DNA of 64,000 nt, taken from assembly GCF_037975245.1 (NCBI RefSeq), contig NC_092575.1, positions 15,604,310 through 15,668,309 on the forward strand, written 5' to 3'. The position numbers were made by a program, and so were the translations under genes. Origin of the DNA: Apostichopus japonicus. Its lineage: Eukaryota > Echinodermata > Holothuroidea > Aspidochirotida > Stichopodidae. The notes beneath the pieces were generated by a model. The model was not told the DNA's origin and ran no database searches. It saw nothing but the letters and a program-made list of their open reading frames with translations. Shown one piece after another: positions 1 to 11,882 of this stretch; positions within the stretch are counted from its first letter, which is position 1, and each line of letters starts with the position of its first letter.

Positions 1-812
1 TATTGTAGAGAATTTGTGAAACCGCAATGAACAACCCTCAGTCGCTGTTCATCCTCCAATCGAACGACAGCCAAACCAGCATGAAAAAAACGCGCTTGTT
101 TTCAAACGCGGTCAAAGCTGCTAACATAACACAGGAGGGTTAATAATGTGACCGCGAATAGCGTACGAAATGTATGGCTGACTAATACTATATACGTTTG
201 AAAGTAATAGTATACTGTTACTGAATTAGCGTCTGCTTTCTTATTATTCTTTGTTTTCTTTTCACACGGGGAGGTTGTTTTTTCCTTTTATAATTTTCGC
301 ACACGTATCAGCGTTTGCTATACATTCTCTTATACCCCATTATGGGAGTATATGAACTGGAAATTTCCAAAAGGATGGAGATCCTCCTGCGTTGATGTGC
401 TTCCTAGCTAATTACTAGTTAAATCAGGGAGTTGTAACTCACTTGTTAAACAATCTGGCTATAGGTCGGGTCGTGAGCATGAAATGATGGGTTAATGCCT
501 AGAAAGCCACAGTTTTAGGGTAACATTAACAGCTCATATATATAACACTGCTACCATTATGTGCACATGTAACACACTTATAGGGCGGTGATCCTGAAAA
601 CATAACTGCAAAGCTAATACTTGCCCGTTGAGCAATTTGTCGGTGGCTAAATGGATGAAAGGTAGTCTGCATATGCCACAAATTGTAGCACCTATATATA
701 ACTGCCAGAAGTTTACAAACAAACTACCTTTCCGGAGGTCTTTACTTTTTTTCTCATACTTTCTAAACAGGCACGTATCCAGTGGGGCGTTGGGGGCGCG
801 CGCCCCCCGGGT
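1..812. other. no gene recognised
   Basis: AT-rich sequence with no convincing coding exon, RNA gene or terminal-repeat element. Short open frames here have no recognisable domain. Confidence 0.5.
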
Positions 813-969
813 AAGGAAAAGAGGAGAGAAAAAAAAAGAGAGAAGGAAAAAGAGAAGAAAGAGGGGAAAGAAGGGGAGGAAGGAAGGGAAAAGAAAAAGA
901 AGAAACAGAGAAAAAGGAGAAAAGGAAGGAGTAGAAAAACGGCAAGAAACCGGGAAGAGAAAGAGGAAC
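813..969 (+). repeat. polypurine tract (GA-rich)
   Basis: About 150 bases are almost entirely G and A on the plus strand, directly after a GC-rich stretch (GGGGGCGCGCGCCCCCCGGG). Open frames through it encode only K/R/E-rich or S/F/L-rich low-complexity protein and are not genes. Long purine mirror tracts can form triplex DNA; that is general knowledge, not shown here. Confidence 0.85.
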
Positions 970-1115
970 AGTGACATAATTACAGTGCAGATCCTATATA
1001 CTCAGGGTATCCAGTGACGGATCGATGATTTCGGCAGGGCGTGCGCCTCACCCTACCCATTACACCGACAACCCCATTTTGAAGTTTCCATATTTCCTCT
1101 CTCACTAATGTATAT

Positions 1116-1154
<39 letters not shown>

Positions 1155-1201
1155 GAAAATCATAATGAGTTGGAAAATCAAGAACAGTGAAAAAACATCC
1201 A

Positions 1202-1272
1202 GCCTCCACCGGGATTCGAACCCGGGCCTTCCGCTCTGTACGCGGACACCCTAACCACTAGGCTATGGACGC
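1202..1272 (-). repeat. tRNA-derived SINE head (copy 1)
   Basis: The minus strand folds as a 71-nt cloverleaf. The acceptor strands pair at 6 of 7 positions, the A-box region has TAGTGGTTAGG, the anticodon stem is TCCGC/GCGGA with an ACA anticodon, and the T arm is CCGGG/CCCGG with B box GGTTCGAATCC. An ACA anticodon is not a normal animal tRNA and the unit recurs six times in the window, so this is a Pol III-type SINE head rather than a working tRNA gene. Confidence 0.75.
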
Positions 1273-1770
1273 TGATTGTATGTCCAGAGGTTCGAAACCG
1301 GTGAGGAAGGTCGTAATTCCACTGTAGGCGTTTGTCACCTGTATCGAACAATACTAGTTCTGTATCGAAAGAGATACTTTGAACAGACTTTATGTTAATG
1401 CAATGGAGGTCAACGACAAAGGCAAATGAATATATATAAATGAAAATCGTAATGAGTTTTAGTTATTATCCACTGGAACAATTTATGGTTGATACATTTT
1501 GATTTGTTAAAACTCTCAAAACGTCTGCCACGTTTTCGTGTGTTGTATTTTTTTTTGTATTTATGTCACATCCCACCATGCAGGCTCATACATTGATGAC
1601 AGCGGTGAGATTCGAACTGGTTTCAACGAATTATGTATGCAATGTGTCTTTTAAATGGGCGCAATTCTATGTTCCTTTCATTGGGCTAATAATATACCAG
1701 TAAGTTTCGGTATACTCTGTTTTGCTGACAGTCCTAGTAAAGTGTATGTTTATTCATGATTTAACTTCTA

Positions 1771-2021
1771 TTATGATGATGATGATGATGACGATGATGA
1801 TGACGACGACGACGACGATGACGATGACGACGATGACGATGACGACGATGACGATGATGATGATGATGATATCTATATCTATATCTAAATCTATATATAT
1901 ATATATATATATTTATATTAATATCTATATATATATATATATAAATATATATATATCTATCTATATATATATATATATCTATATTTATGTCAATATCTAT
2001 ATATATATATATATATATATA
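1771..2021 (+). repeat. GATGAC/GAC then ATCTAT/(TA)n compound microsatellite
   Basis: ATG/GAC triplet repeats pass directly into ATCTAT and (TA)n repeats. Both strands give long open frames (Met/Thr-, Asp/His- and Ile/Tyr-rich) that are only microsatellite translations. Confidence 0.95.
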
Positions 2022-2070
2022 ATTGAAATTGCAGTGAGTTGGAAAATCCAGAACATTTAAAAAACTTCCA

Positions 2071-2141
2071 GCCTCCACCGGGATTCGAACCCGGGCCTCC
2101 CGCTTTATATGCGGACATCCTAACCACTAGGTTATGGACGT
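2071..2141 (-). repeat. tRNA-derived SINE head (copy 2, diverged subtype)
   Basis: Same 71-nt cloverleaf as at 1202-1272, but the anticodon loop reads ATATAAA (anticodon ATA). The intact B box GGTTCGAATCC is kept. It lies in the second half of tandem unit 1. Confidence 0.75.
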
Positions 2142-2705
2142 TGATTATATATCCAGAGGTTCGAACCCGGTAAAGAAGGTCGAAATTCCACTGTAGGCGT
2201 AATTATATGTATTAATTACGCTTGAGAAAAGTTTAAAAAATTATTTAATAAAAAAAATGGCTTAAATACATACCAAAACAAGGAAGCTGTACGGCTCCTC
2301 GTAAAAGGTGCAATAAGGTGCAATTTCAACTTGAGCTCTTTAAGAAATGAGTAATACAGGAAACTATCGGGAGGAACAATGTATGCGTTGGAATTCCCAG
2401 GATCTTAAAGTTCATGGTCTGTAGATCGCAAACATAAACTTAACTAGAAATTTTTAACGAATTCAGGAAATACGTCGGTTCAAATGGTCTCCCCTTGAGG
2501 CTTTACCTGGGAAATATCCGGACCTAAGATATGTATACAAAGTACATGTGGTCACAGAGGGGTTGATGATAAAAGTTGACATTTAGTACAGGCAGGCCTA
2601 CAGCTTCATTAATCGTTATAGAACTATATGCAACGAAATAGATGCATACCGCGGCTTACACAAAGTGCATGAACTTTCCCTTAAGTATACTTGACCTTGT
2701 ATTGT

Positions 2706-2708
<3 letters not shown>

Positions 2709-2765
<57 letters not shown>
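2709..2765. repeat. (TA)n microsatellite
   Basis: Uninterrupted TA dinucleotides at the junction between tandem units 1 and 2. Confidence 0.97.
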
Positions 2766-2769
<4 letters not shown>

Positions 2770-2812
2770 ATCGTAATGAGTTGGAAAATCAAGAACAGTG
2801 AAAAAACATCCA

Positions 2813-2884
2813 GCCTCCACCGGGATTCGAACCACGGGCCTTCCGCTCTGTACGCGGACACCCTAACCACTAGGCTATGGACGC
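2813..2884 (-). repeat. tRNA-derived SINE head (copy 3)
   Basis: Matches the copy at 1202-1272 with a one-base insertion next to the B box (ACCACGGG instead of ACCCGGG). It opens tandem unit 2. Confidence 0.75.
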
Positions 2885-3380
2885 TGATTGTATGTCCAGA
2901 GGTTCGAAACCGGTGAGGAAGGTCGTAATTCCACTGTAGGCGTTTGTCACCTGTATCGAACAATACTAGTTCTGTATCGAAAGAGATACTTTGAACAGAC
3001 TTTATGTTAATGCAATGGAGGTCAACGACAAAGGCAAATGAATGTATATAAATGAAAATCGTAATGAGTTTTAGTTATTATCCACTGGAACAATTTATGG
3101 TTGATACATTTTGATTTGTTAAAACTCTCAAAACGTCTGCCACGTTTTCGTGTGTTGTATTTTTTTGTATTTATGTCACATCCCACCATGCAGGCTCATA
3201 CATTGATGACAGCGGTGAGATTCGAACTGGTTTCAACGAATTATGTATGCAATGTGTCTTTTAAATGGGCGCAATTCTATGTTCCTTTCATTGGGCTAAT
3301 AATATACCAGTAAGTTTCGGTATACTCTGTTTGGCTGACAGTCCTAGTAAAGTGTATGTTTATTCATGATTTAACTTCTA

Positions 3381-3441
3381 TAATGATGATGATGATGATG
3401 ATGACGACGACGACGACGAGGACGACGACGACGACGACGAG

Positions 3442-3491
<50 letters not shown>

Positions 3492-3637
3492 TGATGATGA
3501 TGATGATTATATCTATATCTAAATCTAAATCTATATCTATCTATATATATATATATTTATATCAATATCTATATATATATATATATAAATATATATATAT
3601 CTATCTATATATATATATATCTATATTTATGTCAATA

Positions 3638-3670
<33 letters not shown>
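3381..3670 (+). repeat. GATGAC/GAC then ATCTAT/(TA)n compound microsatellite (unit 2)
   Basis: Second-unit counterpart of the tract at 1771-2021, with a longer GATGAC array. Confidence 0.95.
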
Positions 3671-3672
<2 letters not shown>

Positions 3673-3718
3673 GAAATTGCAGTGAGTTGGAAAATCCAGA
3701 ACATTTAAAAAACTTCCA

Positions 3719-3789
3719 GCCTCCACCGGGATTCGAACCCGGGCCTCCCGCTTTATATGCGGACATCCTAACCACTAGGTTATGGACGT
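3719..3789 (-). repeat. tRNA-derived SINE head (copy 4, diverged subtype)
   Basis: Second-unit counterpart of 2071-2141, again with the ATATAAA anticodon loop. Confidence 0.75.
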
Positions 3790-4357
3790 TGATTATATAT
3801 CCAGAGGTTCGAACCCGGTAAAGAAGGTCGAAATTCCACTGTAGGCGTAATTATATGTATTAATTACGCTTGAGAAAAGTTTAAAAAATTATTTAATAAA
3901 AAAAATGGCTTAAATACATACCAAAACAAGGAAGCTGTACGGTTCCTCGTAAAAAGTGCAATAAGGTGCAATTTCAACTTGAGCTCTTTAAGAAATGAGT
4001 AATACAGGAAACTATCGGGAGGAACAATGTATGCGTTGGAATTCCCAGGATCTTAAAGTTCATGGTCTGTAGATCGCAAACACAAACTTAACTAGAAATT
4101 TTTAACGAATTCAGGAAATACGTCGGTTCAAATGGTCTCCCCTTGAGGCTTTACCTGGGAAATATCCGGACCTAAGATATGTATACAAAGTACATGTGGT
4201 CACAGAGGGGTTGATGATAAAAGTTGACATTTAGTACATGCAGGCAGGCCTACAGCTTCATTAATCGTTATAGAACTATATGCAACGAAATAGATGCATA
4301 CCGCGGCTTACACAAAGTGCATGAACTTTCCCTTAAGTATACTGGACCTTGTATTGT

Positions 4358-4360
<3 letters not shown>

Positions 4361-4420
<60 letters not shown>
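4361..4420. repeat. (TA)n microsatellite
   Basis: Pure TA run at the junction of tandem units 2 and 3. Confidence 0.97.
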
Positions 4421-4426
<6 letters not shown>

Positions 4427-4467
4427 CGTAATGAGTTGGAAAATCAAGAACAGTGAAAAAACTTTCA

Positions 4468-4499
4468 GCCTCCACCGGGATTCGAACCACGGGCCTCCC

Positions 4500-4500
<1 letters not shown>
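4468..4500 (-). repeat. truncated tRNA-derived SINE head (copy 5)
   Basis: Only the T arm and 3' acceptor half remain. The copy stops abruptly where the (TA)n tract at 4501 begins. Confidence 0.7.

Positions 4501-4564
<64 letters not shown>
4501..4564. repeat. (TA)n then (CA)n microsatellite
   Basis: TA run passing into a short CACACA run. It terminates the third, partial tandem unit. Confidence 0.95.
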
Positions 4565-4565
<1 letters not shown>

Positions 4566-4919
4566 CCATCACTTCTTGAGACGCGCGCCCACAACCCCTA
4601 CGCCCCACCCCTCTCGACCTTCGCCCGTATAGTACCAAGACCTTGACAAAATCCGGCGACACACCACTTCATCGATAACAAGACTAGTGATCGGGTTGTG
4701 TATAAGTGACGACTTGAGGTCGTGCACTAAATGGAGTGTGACCACTCCCGATTTCCTAAGATCAGGCCCCGTAAAATCCCAAGAAATCCCAACGACACTG
4801 TACTGAATGGACATGCATCTAAAAATATTCGAATTATTCGAGTTTGTAAAGCAAACAGCAGATATCACTCCATATCAGTGAGCATGAAAATGGCGTTCCA
4901 GAATGAACAGCCTCCAAAC

Positions 4920-5480
4920 CATGGGCGCAGATCCTGGTGGGGACAGCGGGACGCGTCCCCACTAACCTTTTCAGTAGTGGGGACATGATATACCGTGTCC
5001 CCACCAATTTGTCTTGAACAATAGCTGCATTTCAAGTTCCCCTGTATTGAACTTTGGCGAAGTTTGATCCAGCATTGTGCAAATCACATGCAACAGTTCT
5101 CATTTTATTATATTATCCACAGTTGTTAAATATAGGACGGAAATCGCATTTGCGGGGGTCTATAATTGTTTTCTGGGAGAGGACGCCAGACCCATCGTAT
5201 ACAAAAGTTTACTTGGATTATTTTCCCCTGATATTTTTTCTGCAGACGCCCATGCATGTATACCCCCAAACTAAATTTCTAAACCATGAAATCTCAAACT
5301 TAAGGAGGTTTGGGAGCATCACTATAGATCTGGGAAGTGTTATTTCCGGCGATCTGGGAGGCTATATTTGACCCAAAAAAATCGTACGCTACGCGCGAAC
5401 CCATGGTCGCGCTCCGCTTAGATAGTGTCAGAGAACAGACTCGCGTTCCCACCATTATCTAAGACTGATCTGCGCCCATG
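4920..5480. mobile_element. 561 bp inverted-repeat DNA transposon (MITE-like)
   Basis: The two ends form a perfect 14-bp inverted repeat: CATGGGCGCAGATC at 4920-4933 and its exact reverse complement at 5467-5480. No transposase frame lies between, so the element is non-autonomous. The outermost CATG is itself palindromic, so the exact terminus and a target duplication cannot be fixed; flanks CAAAC and TTCAAAAC are at best weakly alike. The inner part next to the right end (a TACGCGCG-like motif, then CTCCGCTTAGATAGT) recurs at about 6030-6075. Confidence 0.65.
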
Positions 5481-5989
5481 TTCAAAACTGTCGATGTGTG
5501 TAGTGTTCGGTTTCGAAAATATCTATTTCCTTAAAGAGGTTTTATTATTTGTACACCAATAAATTAACTGTGTCGGAATTTTCGAAAATTCCCTGACCAA
5601 CATTCTTCATCATACTTCCCTCTACTCGTGCAAATTTGACTAGTCTGTTTGGGGTTGAAGGAGGTTTTTCTGTATTGATTGTCCATAGATGAAATTTTGT
5701 GCAACATTGCATTATGGGTATGTTTTGAAGTGAATTAATCGTGAATTTTCAAATTCTGAACAAATAATGGGCTTAAAACCTTGAAAAGTGAAGCTGACGG
5801 GTATAGTGGGCCGCGACTTAGAACCACCTACAAAAGCAATGATCCGCGGGAGATGTGATGAGGTCGAACATGATGTGTGACTGATGACAATCTTCAAAAA
5901 GGTTATGGATGGAAAAAAAACCATTTGGAAATACTTGGTTCTCAGGCAAAAGTGTACATCTGGTTGGTCAGTTTCAAGCTCGAGAAGTG

Positions 5990-6118
5990 CCATTTCCGGT
6001 GATCTGGGGGTATCAAAACCAGAAATTTTCTTGTACGCTGCGCGCCAACCGATGGTGGCGCTCCGCTTAGATAGTAATTCGCGCCCCCCCGGGTCAGAAA
6101 ATCCTGGATACGCCACTG
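5990..6118. repeat. partial repeat ending GGATACGCCACTG
   Basis: Shares the GATCTGGG...GCGCTCCGCTTAGATAGT block with the right part of the element at 4920-5480. It ends with CCTGGATACGCCACTG, which resembles the CAGTGGCGTAGG-type termini of the MITEs elsewhere in the window. No matching left end was found, so it is a fragment or a chimera. Confidence 0.45.
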
Positions 6119-7460
6119 ATTAACCACATAAAATGAATGAATGTTCATTTCCTCAAGGGTGGTAATACAAATACAATATTTTTTTTTTATCAAAGGTGAC
6201 CATATTTGAATACCTGGCATATTAGGGGCCAAAACAGCAAACCTTTGGAGCGGGATATACTGGTTTTGTATTGGGGTGTAAAATCTAAACAACGGTAAAA
6301 GATTCAAAGTAAAGAACATACTTTACCAAACACGTTTTACGAGGTACAAAGTATATATTTATAAATTTGTAGTTAAGACGGTGCACTCTTTACTGCAGGA
6401 ATGCGACAACTTAATAACGATTTTGCTCTCCCTTTCCTCTCTTATTCATTGCTGCAAAATGTTTCTGTTGCAGCGATAGAATGCAAGTGTAAATAAATGA
6501 CACATGTTGACGCCAGAAATGTGTTCCACGTTCATTTCTATTGAAAATTTTCTATTGTAAATAATGTTATTGAACTCTGAATTCAAACATGGAAACGTTT
6601 TACAAACATTCACCTCAAAATTAGTGGAACAATGCAACAAAGATTAATATATAGAATGAAAAACAACTTGCAGGCAGGGCCTATTGCTTACCGGCTAAAA
6701 TTAACAAAAACATAATAACATTAAAATTAAAATAAACATAGACAACGTATACTGCACGCAGCCGCGTACACTATACACACATATATACATATTATCCGTA
6801 TTGTGCCCACGCTTAGGCAATTGTGCCCACGCTTCGGAAAGTATGATTGAAATATATTAGGCTAGTTGTCATAAAAAACTGTTCTAAAATTTAACAATTT
6901 GGAAGGCATTACACCATGTACAAACGAGAAGGCCCTATGAGAAAAATGCAAGTGAGACAAAAGCCTATACATCATATACTTTCTTATATTCTCTTTCAAA
7001 CACTCCGACACCCCCCCCCCCTTCACCCGTTTAATTTTCGAAGGTAATTACATTGCTACGGGAGAAGTTTTGGTGTCTAGTTAGGTTCAAACTTGATATA
7101 TGCAAGTAATATAGGTATAGAAGGATTAAAGTATGCTGTATTGGCCCATATATGCCATATATTCAAAAATGGTCACCCTGGTCAATATTTTTAAACGGTT
7201 TATATTACCTCGTTGGAAAAAAAATACCTCACTGGACATTCAGTCATCTTTTGTGTTCATTAAGATTGTCTGAGAACAATTTGGAGAGAGAAGACCTCCA
7301 AGGGAGTATTTTTTTGAACACTCCTAGCAATTATTGCTTGCTTAATTTGCGGCCAATACAGTCCACAGATACAGTCACAGATACAGACATATGTACGATT
7401 AACATACAAACATAGACAACATATGTATACTGTACGCAGCCGCATACACTACACTAATAC
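6119..7460. other. no gene; includes one diverged minisatellite unit
   Basis: No coding exon recognised. A diverged copy of the 272 bp minisatellite (TTGTGCCCACGCTT twice, then AAAGTATGA) lies at about 6790-7025 and ends in a poly-C run. Confidence 0.5.
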
Positions 7461-8008
7461 ATATTGGTTGACATCTATGTGTGACAGTAACTTTATTGTG
7501 CCCACACTTAGGAGAATTGTGCCCACGCTTGGGAAAGTATGACTGAAATATAGTAGTCTTCACAGAAACTGTTCGAAAATTAAGCGATTTAGAAGGCATT
7601 AAAACCCAATGCAAACGAGTAGACCCTTTAGGAACTGCACTATTTAAGAAGCCTATATATTACATACTTTCTTGAATCCTCTTTCCGCCCCGACCCCCCC
7701 CCCCCGACACATATACATATATACACATATACATATTGGTTAACATGCATGTGTGACAGTAACTTTATTGTGCCCACGCTTAGGAGAATTGTGCCCACGC
7801 TTGGGAAAGTATGACTGAACTATAGTAGTCTTCACAGAAACTGTTCGAAAATTAAGCGATTTAGAAAGCATTAAAACCCAATACAAACGAGTAGACCCTT
7901 TAGGAACTGCACTATTTAAGAAGCCTATATATTACATACTTTCTTGAATCCTCTTTCCGACCCGACCCACCCCCCCCCCCCCGACACATATACATATATA
8001 CACATATA
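7461..8008. repeat. 272-276 bp minisatellite, two tandem units
   Basis: Units start at the ATATTGGTT motif at 7461 and 7733, and the next unit begins at 8009 but is truncated. Each contains two TTGTGCCCACGCTT-like motifs, the block GGAACTGCACTATTTAAG and a poly-C run followed by CACATATACATAT. Identity between the two units is very high. Confidence 0.85.
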
Positions 8009-8472
8009 CATATTGGTTTAAAACAGATTAAAATTGTATATGTACGCTTATGAGTACGGAATTTCCGACTGTCGCACTCTAATTTTTCCAACTGTCGCAC
8101 TCTGATTTTCATAGATTCTTGTTATTTGTGAGTGACCTACAACTTTCGGTCAAACTTGACCTTTAATCAGTCATATTTACTTGTTACTTTCCTTGTCATA
8201 TTAAGAAATTGTATCTCGCGATTCTTATACTCCACCATACAAAACTTCGTATAATTTTGAATACTCTAAAAAAAGCCTAATAAAACTACTGTACAACGTA
8301 TTCAATTAAAACGCTCAATGCTATTCTACGGAAGCTTAAAAGTGCCATCAACATAAGAAAAACTTTGCCCATAAGGTGAAATTTTTCAGTAAATTGTTAA
8401 AATAACAAGATAAAATCTTATCCAAAAAACAAAACAAAAACAAAAAAATATTGGATCGCTTAGTTGCTTAAA

Positions 8473-8790
8473 CTGAGCAATTGAACAATTTTTGAAAAAT
8501 GTTTAATTGACAACTTATCATATCTCGTGTATTGGACATTTTGCTGCAAATTGTTCAATTGTTCACTTCATTCCATCTGAGCAATTGAAAAATTTTCTGC
8601 AAAATGTTTAATTGGCAACTTATCTTATCTCGTCAATTGGACATGTTTTTGGCAAAATGTTCAATTGTTCACTTCATCCCAATTGAGCAATTGAACAATT
8701 TTCTGCAAAATGTTTAATTGGCAACTTATTTGATCTCGTCAACTCAACATTTTTCTGCAAAATGTTTAACTGTTCACTTCATTCCAAATG
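8473..8790. repeat. 104-106 bp minisatellite, three tandem units
   Basis: Units begin at 8473, 8577 and 8683 with TGAGCAATTGAA and share AAAATGTTTAATTG, ATCTCGT and GTTCACTTCAT blocks. A short inverted echo (TGGAATGAAGTGAACAATT) follows at about 8798. No spacers of variable sequence are present, so it is not a CRISPR-type array. Confidence 0.85.
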
Positions 8791-8844
8791 CTCAGTTGGA
8801 ATGAAGTGAACAATTCAATTTTTTCATGTGAGTTATAAAAGCCC

Positions 8845-10167
8845 CCTCCCCCCCCCCCCCCCAAGAAAATAATATTAAGCGCGCTAGGCAAAAGCACTGT
8901 ATTTTGGGGTAGTTCACTATGTCGTCGAATATAATTTGTTGAAAAAGAAAAGTTTTCCCCTTTGTTACATTAACATAGCTTTTTTAGTTGGTAGTCTATG
9001 TAGCCTATAATACAGATAACTTATACTCATTGCTTACTCGCTAACCAGAGTGATTAATAAATTTGTGAAGTGAGGGCCAGTGGTACAAATGTACCGAAAA
9101 AAGTTCGGAACAAAAGTGCAGTCGCGAAAGATGGGGTGTCTGACTGACACTGACCGTATCATTGACGAGTAGGGTGTGGGGGGGGGGGGCGGGTTACAAG
9201 GCAGCAGTCGGAATTTTCTGGCTCCAAAACCCATCCAGTTGGAATTTCAGCCACTAAATCTCCCCCCCACCCCCTCTCAATCATCATGCCTTAGCTACGT
9301 CCCTGTGTACGTAAACGACGTTCATTACTGTTAAGTTTTTACGGGACTTTATAGTACTAATTAATACTACGTGCGACCGTGGAGCTCTGTTTATAGCTCC
9401 ATGGTGCGACGAAGACTTGTACCCACGCTTATATAGAAATTCTACCCAAGATTGGCAAAGTATGACAAGTAAATCGCAAATCCAACACATATATACCGGT
9501 GCTATGGCAGAGTGGCAGATAAAGGCGGTGGCGTTTGGAAGCAATGCGGATTTCTCCCACATTTGTGGTCGCTTAAGCGTCGTGAAAATAACTGCTGATT
9601 ATTATTACTATTATAACATTTAAAAAATGTAATAGTTTGAAAGATTATTGAACTTTCAAGATTTATATATATAGGTTTACTTGAGTATTCACAAATTCCA
9701 ATCTCCAGTCCACAATCACGAGTATTCTTTCAATGCTCGCCCCACCCCTTCTTTTTTACGTCCTCTTCACGCATTATCGATTCATGGACAGAACTTGATA
9801 GTAATTTCTGATAAAATCTTCCTCAGTTGCATCCTATATGTAAACTGAATGTTCCGTTGTTTGCACATAAGTCGAAAATGATTTATATCGCTTGAGAAAA
9901 TAAGCATTATGCAAAAATTGGCATATTCACGTGTGGTGTTTGTAAAAATCACGCACCTATATGCAAATATATAATAGCTAAGATTGTCCTGTGTCCGTTA
10001 TATAATACCATTAAAGAAATGCATACCTGAGACACGGAAGTATTATCCTGTGAGGTTACCGTAATACATTCGTGCTTGAGACACATGCAAGTCTTAAATA
10101 AACAGAATAGCAAGTCCCAAACATATAGACCTTCCTTACCGGTTTCGAACCTCTGGACATACAATCA
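8845..10167. other. no gene recognised; poly-C and poly-G runs
   Basis: Contains poly-C at about 8845-8862 and poly-G at about 9178-9190. No coding exon, terminal repeats or RNA gene could be supported. Confidence 0.5.
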
Positions 10168-10241
10168 GCGTCCATAGCCTATAGTGGTTAGGGTGTCAGC
10201 GTACAGAGCGGGAGGCCCGTGGTTCGAATCCCGGTGGAGGC
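10168..10241 (+). repeat. tRNA-derived SINE head (copy 6, plus strand)
   Basis: Same family as the five minus-strand copies at 1.2-4.5 kb, here on the plus strand: TAGTGGTTAGGGT, the TACAGAGCGG anticodon region and the GGTTCGAATCCCGG B box. The 5' flank (GGTTTCGAACCTCTGGACAT, then CAATCAGCGTCC) is also shared, so the conserved unit extends upstream of the tRNA-like part. Confidence 0.75.
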
Positions 10242-11882
10242 TGAAAGTTTTTTTCGTAGAAAGGACATTGTACCGTGGAGGTCTTTACCTCCATGATTGT
10301 ACTAACAAATTTATGAACTAGTAGAACGTAATGATAATATAATAATTGCAGTTTCCATGAACTGATATGTGAAAAGAATCGCTTTGCGTTGAAGACTTTT
10401 CGAAGAAGGGACAAAAAAAAAAAAAAAAAACTATGGCTTGGAGTATTCACACTGAGTACAGAGCATCGCACAATTTTTTTCACTTGAAATCCAATCGAGT
10501 TTTCCCTTTGCTGTTTGCGCCAAGTTAGCTTCCGAGAACCCGCGACGTTTAAATGAGCATTTACAATAATTAGGGTACTTCAATTAGACCTCCTTTAACA
10601 CTATATTGGGGACCCGATGCAACCATGTGATGCACCCCACCCACTCGCCCCCCCCCCCTCGTCAGGTTCCTCATGTGTGGTAAACTTAACTGTTAATGCA
10701 AAGAATCGTTATCCGTTAATTTTAATTGGAAAGATAGGTGATCGAGTAACACATTGACATCTCATGGATACAACATTTGCCCCTAAACTGATCCAGAATG
10801 GTCGTAGAATTCATCTAATATTACAGATGAGTCATATTTTGGATATTTGTGGATGTCTCCTTCTATCCAACTATATGTACCCGCTCCGAGTTTAGTCCTG
10901 AAATAGAAATTAAAATATAATTAGCCGGTTCCTTTGTGATGCCGTTTTTTGCGGCTTTAGAAATGGTCGGGTCCAGAATAGCTATTTAGAGGATTTATTT
11001 AAAAACGGGGACAGTGGTGGGTGGGGCGGGGGGGCACAAGCCTCGGAACTGGGATATCGAACAATCGGTACTCAATGTCAGGCTTCAAAAACTTTAACTT
11101 AACTTTGTCGGTCATAACGGCGCAAATCCATATTTGAGATTTAAGTAATTTTTGCTTAAATTTTGTGCGAAACTTTTTCCAACCTCCAACCTCCTACCCC
11201 ATGCCCCCTGCCCCTTCCCCTCCACCCGTTTCAAATGCTCCTCTTACGATTCCCATTGTCCATATCCTTTTTTCATAGATTAGTCGGGATAGATTTCAAC
11301 AGTCCGTTTTTTGCTCTGCCGATTTCTCTCAATATGCCGTCAAGTGATATTCGAAGAAGTATACTCAAGGCCTATATCATGCACGTAAAGCGATGAAACG
11401 CACAAATACCCACCGCAATATATGTACGAAACAGAGAAGTATACTGCTTACTTACTATAAATATCATTTCCAGATCTAGATAAGCAAGTGAAATTTCCGG
11501 TCACATCACAATGATAAAGTTTACTGTCTGTCACTTTGCAGTTCACTGGGTGGCTACGCCAGTTGGTTAGTAACAATAACGTATTCAGTATAGTTAATTA
11601 CGTCACAGCCTGGGCTTACTAGAAAGCGGGGAATTTGAAATCAGTAAAAGGCGGTATCACAAGTAGCAACACGTTGGTTCGATTCACACCGCACTTGATC
11701 CTCAATCGATTTCTACATTGCAAAGAGCATTCAAAATGGACGATTCCGGCTTCCGTGACTTATTGCAGAAGTAACAGAAAGCTCCGTGGAAGCAAGGTTG
11801 CCAGTTTATACAAGAACACTTTCAATTCGATCCGTCGCTAGTTTTTAATGATGTTCCGCAGGAAAATGTCATACGTGTATTG
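10242..11882. other. no gene recognised
   Basis: A poly-A run lies at about 10412-10430 and a poly-C run at about 10648. No coding exon or known element boundary could be supported. Confidence 0.45.

Larger units (their letters stand above)
1153..4500. repeat. 1.6 kb tandem duplication, two units plus a partial third
   Basis: The sequence from 1153 to 2763 recurs from 2764 to 4419, and a third copy starts at 4420 and breaks off at a (TA)n tract at 4500. Each full unit contains, in order: a minus-strand tRNA-like SINE head, a unique stretch, a GATGAC/GAC codon-like microsatellite, an ATCTAT/(TA)n microsatellite, a second tRNA-like head, a unique stretch and a (TA)n tract. Units differ by scattered substitutions and by microsatellite length. 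Every junction lies in or beside (TA)n, so unequal exchange between TA tracts is the simplest origin (inference). Confidence 0.85.

Noticed and set aside
534-1017. Open frames of 129 and 147 residues
   Set aside because: Both run through the polypurine tract, giving K/R/E-rich or S/F/L-rich low complexity with no domain.
1202-1272. Functional tRNA gene
   Set aside because: The cloverleaf folds, but the anticodon (ACA or ATA) is atypical, the acceptor has a mismatch and the unit is multi-copy within repeats. Called as a SINE head.
1722-2078. Open frames of 105-112 residues on both strands
   Set aside because: They translate GATGAC and (TA)n microsatellites. The same holds for frames at 3356-3670, 4224-4662 and the Ile/Tyr-rich ends at 17.6, 18.9, 57.3 and 58.6 kb.
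8473-8790. Regular repeats resembling a CRISPR array
   Set aside because: Units are contiguous with no unique spacers, and the genome is eukaryotic; it is a minisatellite.
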